Part shown: positions 31,550 to 41,642 of the stretch, piece after piece
Layout of the letters: the number at the start of each line of letters is the position of its first letter
Position numbering within the stretch: the first letter of the stretch is position 1
Translations under genes and position numbers: made by a program
Notes under the pieces: model-generated
What the model saw: the letters and a program-made list of their open reading frames with translations, nothing else
What the model was told of the DNA's origin: nothing
Databases searched by the model: none
DNA from: Gracilaria domingensis
Taxonomy: Eukaryota; Rhodophyta; Florideophyceae; Gracilariales; Gracilariaceae
NCBI GenBank assembly: GCA_022539475.1
Contig: VCMS01000197.1
Location: 23,038-87,037, forward strand
DNA: 64,000 nt
Direction of reading: 5' to 3'

Positions 31550-31559
31550 TTTACATTGC

Positions 31560-32631
31560 TGGTACTCTTTCTGACTTAGTACCGTTCCCTGAAGTTCTAG
31601 TAACAGCGATTTTCGCTTTCGCGCTATTCTGAGCTACATATCCTTTCAATATGTTCTTTTTTTCTTGTGGTTTATATCTCTTATATGCTTTTTAAATAAT
31701 GTATTAAATTCAATTCCTTTATTTCTCTTCTGCTCATGCGCTAATGTCTCCTTTACCATCACCGCCATATCTACTTTTTGTTCCATTATTTGTCATGTTG
31801 TCAACAACTCGTTGTTGATCCTGATTTCTAGCAATACAGTTCTTTCTTTTGCGTATAAAACATAATTTTCTTATAGACATATTCTCTTCTCAGAAAGACT
31901 CATATATTTTCGATTCTTAAAACTAATATCTCCGATTTACATAGGCGTTGGTCCTTGCATTGCATAATTATTGTTATACATTCATGAGCAAAACTAATTT
32001 CCACTCCAACTTTGTTCAGTTCACAATCAATTTTATAGGCGATTTTCATTGCTTCTTGAATCGTGAGTAGTTCAGATATTTCAACTTCGATTCTCGTTCT
32101 AACTTTTAAACCCTGACTTTAATGAAAGATATGTTTGGCTTCCGTCATACTTGGAACTTGCAGCAACGATTTTGTAAATTCCTGGTTATAAGATCGTACA
32201 GTGTTTAATTTGCCAACTTGGTTCATTGTACTTCACATTTTCCAAGCTGCTGACTCTCTGTTAACAGGTTAGAAGTAATCTGAGAGTGTTTTAGAGAACT
32301 CATCGCAAGATATTATTACGTTTTCATTAATTGAGACCAATTCCGACCATTGGCCGGCGTATACTATCATATAACTTACTGCATATTGTATTTTACTATG
32401 ATCATCCTTAGCAGGATTTATCCCTCTAAAGACGTCCTTGAGACTTTTTATCCAACTTCGAGCAAATTTTCCGGAGCGTCTATCTGGTTTTCCAGTTTTT
32501 GAGAAAGGATTCGTTATCGTATCTCTGTAATTTAGTAATGCTTAGTTAGTCATTTGCAGCTGCTGCTGTAAAAAACCAACTTTTTGTTGAAGTTGTTGGA
32601 TAATGTGAACTTGTTGTGACTCACCGTTCAT
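31560..32631 (-). pseudogene. Gypsy-type gag relic (element C), AT-rich
   Basis: An ATG at 32631 opens MNGESQQVHIIQQLQQKVGF (coiled-coil-like). With stops, RSWIKSLKDVFRGINPAKDD, KIQYAVSYMIVYAGQWSELV and YNQEFTKSLLQVPSM follow. This parallels the gag of element A (SWITHIRNYL..., IALSYISGAAHEWYL, FNEDFLKIVLEIPNI). Multiple in-frame stops; composition is more AT-rich than other elements here. Confidence 0.65.
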
Positions 32632-33074
32632 TTTTGGAAATTAAATTTACGTAATCATCAAATTTTCTCCTCACTTCTCTTTCCCTTTTTTCTGAATTAC
32701 TCAATTTTCTCGATACACTACAGTTCCAATATCTTGCTAACCGCTAATTATTACTGCTTTCCTTTCAGACTACTAATTAACTTAATAGTGAAGAACACCT
32801 TCTCCTTCTCTTATTTAGCAACAATGTGAAGGTCTTGTTCTTCAGTGAGTCAAATGGCTTCTGCGAACTCGATAAAGGCATCCATATGATTGCGGTGGTG
32901 CACACTATAAAGGTGATGTCCGTAGGCTGGAGAGTAGGAACACCAAAGGTCGAAAATGAGACATTGAACGTTAGGTTGATCAGCGTACAACTTCAAGATC
33001 CCTCTTCCACCCTTAACAAATCCTTCCTTCGTAATCAGGTTATCAATATGCGATATCGAGCAATTGTAATCTTG

Positions 33075-33856
33075 CTAAGAAGTAATTGGTGTCTTGTCTG
33101 TTTCAGAGACGTTACATCCATCGCTGCTTCTGATCGAATCTTCTTCCGCTCTTGAAACAGGCATCACTCCTCGACCACCAATTGGTTCACCCTGTGATTT
33201 GGAATAGGCGATGTGTGCCAGGAGACGTTCCCTTCGATTTTTAACTTTACTACAGAATGGTCGTTCACGATGACAGTAGTTGTCTACGGCTATCCTCTTT
33301 TCCCGTTGAAGTCTCAAGGGCAGTACAGGGCGTTCCAAGGTTTTAGTTTACCCTAGGTGACGAGTTGTTACGGTCCGATATGCCTCGTAATTTGGTACGG
33401 GAATAGGCTTCACGCGAGGTTCCTTCGTACGGGTCCCTTTGTTTACTCGGCGATGGATGGGTTTGGGAAGCGTCGTTGGATCATTAGTAATGGGGCGTAA
33501 CGGTTTTTTATCCAAGGGCACAAAGAATCATGGATATATTCTTTATTAGGCGATGAGGGTGGATATCGCCGTGTACAACTGCGAAGACGAACTGACCCTT
33601 GCGGCGATTGTGCGCCTGATTTTGAACTAGACCCCGATGTGGATGCGGAACCGCTTAACGATCCAGAGGATGTGACTGAGGCTTTACTTCCTTGCTGTTT
33701 CATAAACGATTCTGATCTTTTTCCTTTATCCGTTTCTGGGTTTGATTTAGATTTAGTTGAGCTTGATCTATCCAGAGACGATTTGGGCTTTGGCGGGGCA
33801 CCAGAGCTGCTGTGCTTGCCGCTTGAATCATTGCTTGATCCTTTTTTGTAAAGCAC
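33075..33856 (-). pseudogene. Ser-rich ORF upstream of gag (element C), broken
   Basis: 33856-33443 encodes a Ser/Lys-rich 137-codon frame without ATG (SGSLSGSASTSGSSSKSG). 33338-33075 continues in another frame with NYCHRERPFCSKVKNRRERL, which has Cys/His spacing hinting at a finger but no firm match. It sits between a primer-binding-like site (33885-33897) and gag, the same place as the zinc-finger ORF of element A. Confidence 0.4.
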
Positions 33857-33884
33857 TTCTTTTCAAAATTGAACACTGGTTATT

Positions 33885-34326
33885 GGCGATGCTACCACTA
33901 TTATGTTAGCTACAAGTTTATCGTTTAAATTAGAGTACTAGGTTGATTAAGAACTGGAGAGCTTACATTTACTTTTGTCTTTGCGATTTAGATATGTAAT
34001 GTTTTACTGATAAGAACGTTGTGGTGAAGAAGAAGGAACTTTAGGTATTTCTTCCTTGCCTATTGTTGGGCCTGAGGGAGGAGATGAAGTCAGAAGCGGT
34101 TCCGTATACTCGGAACGGTTTATATACAGAGTTATACCGCCTCAAACAACAGTAAAAAGGCAATCTACTCATGACTTGCAGAAAGTGCAAGGCAATTTAC
34201 ACAATTGGCACTTGTGTTACACACTTGTGCCACACCAGCGTTACATACTCATCACTTGCATAAAAAGAAAACCAATTTACATAACTACCACAAGCGTTAA
34301 CACTTGTGCCAACACAAGCGTTATAT
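33885..34326 (-). promoter_or_regulatory. Putative LTR of element C: primer site, TATA box, tandem U3 repeats
   Basis: Minus strand: two ~80-bp degenerate tandem units (34167-34326, sharing TACTCAT-x-ACTTGCA, CAATTTACA, CACTTGTG and CAGCGTTA/AAGCGTTA). A TATATAAACCG box follows at 34116-34126. Downstream are GCTAACA and TGGTAGCATCGCC (33885-33908), like the string at 5606-5621. The order enhancer repeats, TATA, LTR end, primer site is that of an LTR read leftward. Confidence 0.45.
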
Positions 34327-34438
34327 GGGCAGAGCGGTTTTACGTAGAGAATTGTACACTATCAAACGTCGCTGGTTCCATCAATGGAGAAACATTGCAA
34401 AGATTTTTTTGTGCAAATTTTGAGAACGGGAGCCCGAC

Positions 34439-35940
34439 ATGCTGCCGTCGAAAACGCAGGCTCGAAAACACAATTATTTAGTAATCATACTACGCAAGAA
34501 TTCGTATTACGGCTGGCCTAAAATATCTCTTAACAAACTGCTGCGGGCTTTTAACGTCAACTCTCAAAGCGCTGCCCAAAATAAATTGGACGTGATTCAT
34601 TATGGGGCATCGGAGCTGCGAGGTTTAGCACTTGCGAGTGTGATCAGTACCCTTCGCATCCCTGAACGACTTTCGTGCTCAAACAGTTGATTTGGTATTC
34701 TTTTACAGGCTTCCGTTGTGCACGTTTGGTGCGGTTCTTTCACCAATGCAAGTAAAACTACATTGTTGATTGAAACAGTTATTCTAGAATAACTGTTTCA
34801 AATCAACAATGAAGATTCCTTTCAGCCAGTTGCCCGGAAGAATTCTTCTGGGCAACTGGCTGAAAGGAATCTGTGAAATTGTTGCATACCATTAATGCTG
34901 CTGCAAAGTGGCAGTTAAGGGTGAGATAGGACGGTGGTTCGTCATGGATTTCTCGTCTTACAGTTACGTGAAGGAAGCGAGATGAAGTTTGAATGAGGAT
35001 ATCAAAATTGAATTATTCAGAAATTATTCGAGTTTTTGAAATAATGCTTGGCGAGTAACCCGTGTTCCAACAATTGAGAAAATTTTTTGGAACGCAGGCT
35101 ACCAGTATTGGCGTGGATTTCAGTCACAGGATAGCAGTTGCATACAAAATTTTCAACGGTGAAAACATGCTTCCTTTGCAGTATCCGCTGCAGCAAAGTG
35201 TTTCGGAATGAAAGCTTTAGGGTTGACGACAGGCAGAATATCTCTCCCTTCTTGACTTCAAGGTGCAAGAAAAAAGTAGTAAAGAATGCTGTTGATTAAA
35301 AAAAACACATGTTTGTCATTTTTAGAAAGAAAGAAAACCATGTGACATAGAGAAGAATCTGCTGGAGATTACCATCGATAAGAAGCAAGAGAAACTGAAA
35401 TATCAAAGCTTTCGCCAAAAGCCTAGAAAAGGCATCCGATGTAATCAAATAATTTCTACACCAAGATTTACGAAAGCCAGAAAAATTAAAACACACAAAC
35501 TCGTCCGCATATCAGCAAAAAGGGAACATATCAAACCAGGGCCGATAAAAGTTCAGCACGAAAACTTTTTTCGTAACAGTAACCGCCATATATATAGAAA
35601 TAATGTAAATTTAAATTTACGTTATGAGTGTTTTTGGAAAAAATTTGTATACATATGGGTAAAGCGCTCCAAATCTACTACTTCAGTGTTAGCGATTACG
35701 TTGACACTCCACATACTGGTTACTAATTCATATAATTTAATTAATTATGTATATGTATCAAGACGCACGTGCTGGACGAGAATAAAATTTTCTGACAAGT
35801 ATTCGAGATCGCAGTGACCCAGCCCCCATACAACATAGAGTCCAAGTTCTGCATCTTTTAAGAACTGCAAATTGAGCACAGTCTTGATAATTGGTAACCT
35901 TTCTGATTGGATGTGCTACCGTTAAGATCTTGTGTGTACG
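34439..35940. repeat. Dispersed 1.45-kb noncoding repeat, family A, copy 2
   Basis: Partner of 19068-20517. It differs by an extra palindromic segment at 34762-34870 and many substitutions. The hairpin counterpart is at 35054-35103. No ORF. Confidence 0.75.
34762..34870. repeat. Two adjacent long palindromes
   Basis: The first (34771-34800) is a perfect 30-bp palindrome centred on TCTAGA, extendable to 34762-34810 with one extra base. The second (34815-34870) has perfect 21-bp arms (ATTCCTTTCAGCCAGTTGCCC and complement) around GGAAGAATTCTTCT. Copy 1 of the repeat has only one orientation, so the segment arose by inverted duplication. Confidence 0.85.
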
Positions 35941-36208
35941 ATTACGCTCACGCTTGTTATCTCGAATACGGGCAATGCTAGAACCTTAAGAATTTTACCA
36001 GTTGAAATTCAGTTGCTCGGTCTCCCGTCGTGAAATAATCTCCTATTTTTATTCCATAGGTTGAACCGTGTTTGGCTTCCAAAAACCGACAAAAGCCAAA
36101 CCGACAAAAGACATCCGTACCCAAACGATAAAAATCAAAAACAAGAGGGTCATTTTGAATTAGATCAGAACTAAATAACTTTAAAAGGTGACATATTTTA
36201 ACTATGGA

Positions 36209-36790
36209 AAGATGGTGGTAGCTCAAACGGCCGTCAGCATGCTAACGCGGAATAACATTGGGTAGCAAGGAGAAATGGATTTTGTTGACCAAAAGGTTGT
36301 TGGTTGCGACGTGTACCCTAGAAGGTTTTTTTTAAATTTTCGTGAGAGCATTTGGAGTGCAAATATCGCTCCGTTAAACCTGCAAGTGCACTCGCTCGAA
36401 AGGCCAATCGCGTTCCATTTGGACATCCTTGCAACGGCAAATCTAGTTCTTTAATGGTTTACTTCATTATGGGTAGTGCACTTGCAGTGCAACCTGAGAG
36501 CCTGAGCTGCTACATGGGAGCAATATGGGGGCATATAAAATTGTAAACTGTATCGCTTGCACTCATAATGCACTGCACCGGCGTAGCGCATTCCTCCATT
36601 TGGACACCACGAACTTGGGTTTCAAATGCGCATTGCGCGCCCGGCGGATGAAGTACATTTGGCCTTTAAGCATCTTCCATGAGCGACAATCGCATCAAAA
36701 TGCACTCCCCTTTCTCAAAAAATCCTTGTAGCGTGTATAGAATGCGATTTGACAGCGAAATATAACAGCAAACAGAAGGTTGAAAGAGAG
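36209..36790 (+). repeat. Dispersed repeat C copy 2 with embedded repeat B
   Basis: Collinear with 23412-24000, including both flanks of the embedded repeat B (36322-36727). 35941-36208 before it and 36791-37019 after it hold nothing recognisable. Confidence 0.8.
36322..36727 (+). mobile_element. MITE-like repeat B, copy 2
   Basis: AAGGTTTTTTTT to AAAAAATCCTT, with GGAGTGCAA-type motifs. Same flanks as copy 1, so copies 1 and 2 were duplicated together with repeat C. Confidence 0.65.
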
Positions 36791-37019
36791 TCGAAAAGAG
36801 AGCAGTGTGCCTAAAGTTGATATTGATATTGAATTATTGTTACAGAAGTTGTTTACATTTTCACCTCTGTGACGACAGAAGAGCTGTTACTGCAGATATT
36901 GAATTTGAATTGTAGTAGATATCTAAACCTCATCTAGATTCTAAGATAAGTAACAGCTGGAGCAGGAATGTCTACTTAAGCTGTACTCGAGGCTGAAGAA
37001 GTAAAGACCTCGGACTATC

Positions 37020-38373
37020 GTCCAGGGAGAAACCTTCAGAGGTTATCGGCCCACACGTCCACTTTGTACCAGAGCTGAAGCGTAACTTTGTATCTGTTGT
37101 CGTGTTACAGAAACGAGGATACAGAATTTTGTTTAACATTGACGGGCAGTAGAAAGAGGCTGTGCAAGGTTTTGGACCGTAGTTAAGACGATATTGTATT
37201 GCTTGCTGTGGGAGATCATGTCACTGGGTTGGGCGAACTGTTGTTGCACCCCAGTGACTCTGGTGACGAGGAGCATGTGTTGCTGTTTAAATGTGACTCT
37301 GACAAAGCAGCATTGTGGCACAAACGTCTTGTACACTGCTGTTTGAAACATATGCAACAGATTTTGAAGGTGGTGGATGAAATAAAGTTTTCCACAGCCG
37401 GCCGTTCGGAAGTTTTCGAACCGTGTCACCTTTCCAAATCTACTCGTAACGGTAGAACAAGCAAGAATGCAGATGTTGCTGGGGCTCCTGGTAACCTGGT
37501 TCACATCGATGTTGTCGGCCCAGTGCGAGTTCTTTCATTTGGAGGAGTCAAGTATTATGTCACGCTTTATGATGATGCGAATGCGTTCTCGATGGTTCGT
37601 TTCTTGAAGAGAAGATCAGAAGTTCAAGATTTCGTGAAGGAAATGTTCGTGGAATTGGAAACCGCTACCGAGAAGAAAGTTAAACGGATTCGGATGGACA
37701 ATGCGAAGGAGTACTTATCAGCGGAGCTTGTCAGTTGGATAAAGGAACGGGGTACCAAGTGTGAACCGACGTCTCTCTACAGTTCTCAGTAAAATGGGAA
37801 GGCCGAGAGGCTTAACAGGACCTTGGAAGATATGGCGATGTCGATGCTCCTCAATCTTTGCGATGGGAATGTATGTGAGAAGGTCTGGGCAGAAGCAGTG
37901 TGTACTGCAAACTATCTGAGGGACAGGATGCTCACTACTGTTAGTGTTGAACGTCTTACTCTTATTTGAGATCATATGCAGACAGAGACCGAATTCTTAA
38001 CACCTCAGAGTGTTTGGTGCGATAGCGTACGTTCACATACCCAAGAAGTGCCGCCATCGAAAGTTTGATGCTACTGCAAAGAAAGGCATCCTCGTGGGAT
38101 TCGAAAGAGGCAACTCGTACAAAAGTGTTCCTTCCAGATTCCATTACGTTCACTTTCTCACGCAATGTTACTTTCGATGACGGAAATCTTGGATGGCATT
38201 AAACGAGTGGCCCAACTTCTGCGAGCTGCAGTCTGTGTCACCTGTTTGAAGATTGTAATGAATTGATAAGTAATCCAGAAATTCTGACATCTTGCAGGAG
38301 AATGGCAATCAATCTGATGTTGATGAGCATAAATTAGATCTGAAAAATGATGGTGATCTCACGTTAGTCGTTC
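37020..38373 (+). pseudogene. Copia pre-integrase and integrase (element D, 5' part)
   Basis: Begins FVPELKRNFVSVVVLQKRGY (pre-integrase). It then runs into a 197-codon open frame (37199-37792) with LWHKRLVHCCLKHM, VHIDVVGPVRVLSFGG (first Asp) and RIRMDNAKEYLSAELV (second Asp). A TAA at 37790-37792 comes just before NGKAERLNRTLEDM (Glu). Later sequence is frameshifted. The reading runs to LVVQH at 38378, where the 12-kb Gypsy is inserted, and resumes after it at 50393. Confidence 0.85.
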
Positions 38374-38378
38374 AACAT

Positions 38379-39359
38379 TGTAGAGCAAAACGTGCTCGCC
38401 CGGTACACGGGGGAGGATTTCATAAACCCCTGGTAAGGACGATTCCGGGTACTCGGAAGGTATGAGTATTGGCCCACGGATGGGATACTTTTTGGCAGTA
38501 TTGAGTTATGGCACCCTGAGGGGTCAGCCATGACGTGGCACAGATGAGTGCTGGTCGCGTGGACGCGTGTGTAGGAATGGGTGTGTTCACACATGTCTTG
38601 TTGTGATTGTCGGATATTTTACTGGCCGCTGCCGCGGGTTGTCACGTGCACCACGTGTATGGACCTGCTTAGGTGTGCACTAGATTATTTAATTTAGTTT
38701 AACTAATTTATCGGTTACGATATAAGAGGTGACCTCCCAGTCACCTCCTCCTTCAGTAAAGGGTAACCGAGTTCGGCTCTGAACCAAGTTCGCCTGCGCG
38801 AAGTGTACAACTCCCTCAGAAGGGTCACCGCGTACGGTACGGATTGGATTCATCCCTCGGGATCACTCAGGCAATACTGACCATTGTGGCCTTGCTTTCG
38901 GGCTTATTTATTCCGTGTCTTCGGACTTTCTGTTTCGTTTACTGTGCAGTTGAACTGCTTTGACCACAATTGGTAGCGTTTCCGTCTCTGTATAGAGTTG
39001 TGCCGCGTGGGCTTAATACACATCGTCGTCTCCCGGCGCCGGGTTTGTTGCCGCTTGCCGCACGTCCCGCCGAGGGATTCCTCTCTTTTCCTCCTTTGGT
39101 TTCCCTTCCTTTTCGCCCTTTTATCTAGGGCTTACACCGCTCTACGGTACCTCCCTCCTCAACCATTTCGTCGCTTTTTGCCGGATTCCTGGATCAGGCC
39201 CGTTCACCCATCAACCTCCGTAGACATATCCCGTACCACGGGCGGTCTTACACCCGCACTATCCGTGTTCGGCGGGTTCACCGCTGAGTTCATCTCGTCT
39301 AGAGGGTAAGAACTCGAACGCCTTGAGAGACGATCCCATCGCTGGGGTTTTGCTCTACA
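38379..39359 (+). repeat. 5' LTR of element E
   Basis: 981 bp. A TATA-like GATATAAGAGG near 38718 precedes CTTCAGTAAAGGG, a plausible promoter. A pyrimidine-rich stretch occupies 39070-39120. Confidence 0.95.
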
Positions 39360-39360
39360 A

Positions 39361-39375
39361 GTGGTCTCCCGACCT
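39361..39375 (+). promoter_or_regulatory. Primer-binding site of element E
   Basis: TGGTCTCCCGACCT begins 2 nt after the LTR end. It matches the degenerate site at 22138-22151. The tRNA primer was not identified. Confidence 0.7.
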
Positions 39376-39576
39376 AAAACGGGTTGGATAATTTCTTTCG
39401 TTCTCGTTCTTGTCGAGAAGTCTCACGATTAGTGATCAATTGGTTTTTGGGAAGCTACTGTGGAACAGTGGACTCTCTAGAGTTTTTTATTTGTTGTTCG
39501 TTACTTACTCTTTGGAGTATCGAGACCTCTCGTTGTTAATTTGATCTTACCGCTGTTCGGTACAACGTGGCCCGGT

Positions 39577-41640
39577 ATGGCGCCACCTGCGCCGAACCCT
39601 CGAAACGGTGTGGCCAGAGATGCTGGTGTGCCTTCGCCTAGGCCTCCGCGTTCTCGTGCCTCCGTAGCTGCAAGGTCGCCTGACAATGAACAGGTCCCGG
39701 AACCCCGGAGAGCTTCGTCAGTCACGTCGGGTCCGATGGCCGCTTCTACGGCAGGAGCTCCGCCCGTTACGGGTACTCCGGCCACGGAGAGACCAGACGA
39801 CGTGGTTGAAACCCCTGGATACTCGTACCTCGAGGCTCAACTGCGTGTGAGTCAGCTCGCGCAAAACTCGTTGTTCGAGGATCTGCAGTATCTCAGACGG
39901 AAGCTTGACCAAGCTGAAATCGGAGATCCGACCAATGACATTCGTGTCTTAGGTCAAGACGTGAATTCCATTTTGGAAAGTCTGGGTGCACCAGCCGCTT
40001 TTGTTCAAGCTTACCATTCCTCTATTCAGAGGCATCGAACTGAAATCGATCGCCTAACCACTCGGTTGTCTACTCTCGAAGAGATCATCCGGATGGATAA
40101 CGCATCTGATGCGAATAATGCTGAGGAAGAAGCCTCTAAGCGCTCGGCACGCCAATCTCCGTATCACGGAAATCGACGATCCAAAAAGGAACTCCGTTAA
40201 GACTCGGATTCGTTTAGTTCCAATTCTAGCATTCGCTCTGCGAAATCTACTTCATCCAGTTCTTCGGACAGTGAGGAAGACCAAGAACGGTATGGGAGTC
40301 GATTCCGCACGACGAAGTCGAAGGCGACATATGCCACTCAAGCAGTGATTCGCTCTCGCGAGAAAGGTAGACATCATTTTGGACTCAAGGAGTTGAAACC
40401 AACGAATCTCCTTTACAGGAAGCTGTTGTCGTATCGTTATTACCGATTGGACGATTCATCGTCAAGTCGCACCTCGCGAAGCCCCGGTATGGTGAAGGAC
40501 CACATCAGAAGACTGAATATCGTCTTTACGAAGAAATTCGATGGCGAAGATCCAATTCTGGTACTGGACGTCCTGGCCCGCTTTGTGCAAGAAGCCGACA
40601 TTCTCGGTATGAACCAGGGGCAAGCGTTTCTCGCTTTACCCTATTTTCTGTCAGGGATGGCTGAAGATCAGTTTAACTCGGTCCGAGGGTCGTCCAGTGC
40701 ATCTGAGGGAGGTGTCAGCTGTTGGCCGGAAGCGGCCCAATACCTCCTGAGGTCCTATGCAACAGAAAGCGCGATTCACAACGCGACGCTCGCTCTCCGA
40801 GATACTAAACAGAAGACTGAAGAGACCGAAACGGTTTACTCAACTCGGTTGAAAAAAGCGTTTCATCGCTGTGGAAATGTGTACTCCGCTCAGGAGAGAT
40901 GCACGATGTTCTTGGATGGGTTGGACCCTTCTATCAAGGCTTTGGTGGCGCGATATCGCGAAGAGAGACGTAGGATTACGTATCTGGAATTGGTCCAGTA
41001 CGCCCAGGCTGAAGGCGAAGTCCTCCGTGCTCGGCGCCCGCCGAAACCCCGTCGCTCAATGGCGTTCCCCATCTCTTTCCTTGGAACGTGGAAACTCCGT
41101 GAAACCGGATCTGGATAACTTCCACTTCGTTGGAAGTGCTCCCGATTCGTACGGGTCTTCTGACATTCCGTCGTCGTCGACTCCGACCTCGGAAGGTGAC
41201 CCCGCACTCTATATAGGAGGAACACGGAGGCAGGCCGCTCCACTCGCTTACGCGACCAACGGCAGCCGTTTCTCACGCCCAGGATAGGTGAATGCGCAAC
41301 CGCAACGACGTCCAGATGGTAATCGATCTTTCGATAAGTCGGTGACGACCATCTGTCATATTTGTTACCGACCCGGTCATATTGCACCTGTGTGCATGTT
41401 GCCGAAATTATCGGGTGGTATGAGTCCTTGTCACCAGCTGACCGTGCTCGCGTTCCGAGTAAGAATTATGAAGAGCAAAGGGCCAAGTTTGGCAATCCTG
41501 TTACAGGACAGAACGTACGAACTGAGCAACCTCGGAACCAGGCTGAACAGGTAACTGTGACCAACCCCGAACCGGAGAATTCTGTTTCCCACTCTGAGCA
41601 GAGTTTGCCGTCGTCGGCCAACCCCGCCCAGAAAAACTAA
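39577..41640 (+). pseudogene. gag: Gag of element E, interrupted
   Basis: The first ATG with clean context (39577) starts MAPPAPNPRNGVARDAG. A coiled-coil-like part (DIRVLGQDVNSILESL...LTTRLSTLEEIIRMD) is followed by an in-frame TAA at 40198-40200. The same frame resumes through the capsid-like core (DPILVLDVLARFVQEADILG, GMAEDQFNSVR, CWPEAAQYLLRSY). A shift near 41085, a TAG at 41285-41287 and another shift near 41395 bracket the zinc knuckle CHICYRPGHIAPVC. The last part ends at 41640, and pol starts in the -1 frame. Confidence 0.85.
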
Positions 41641-41642
41641 AC

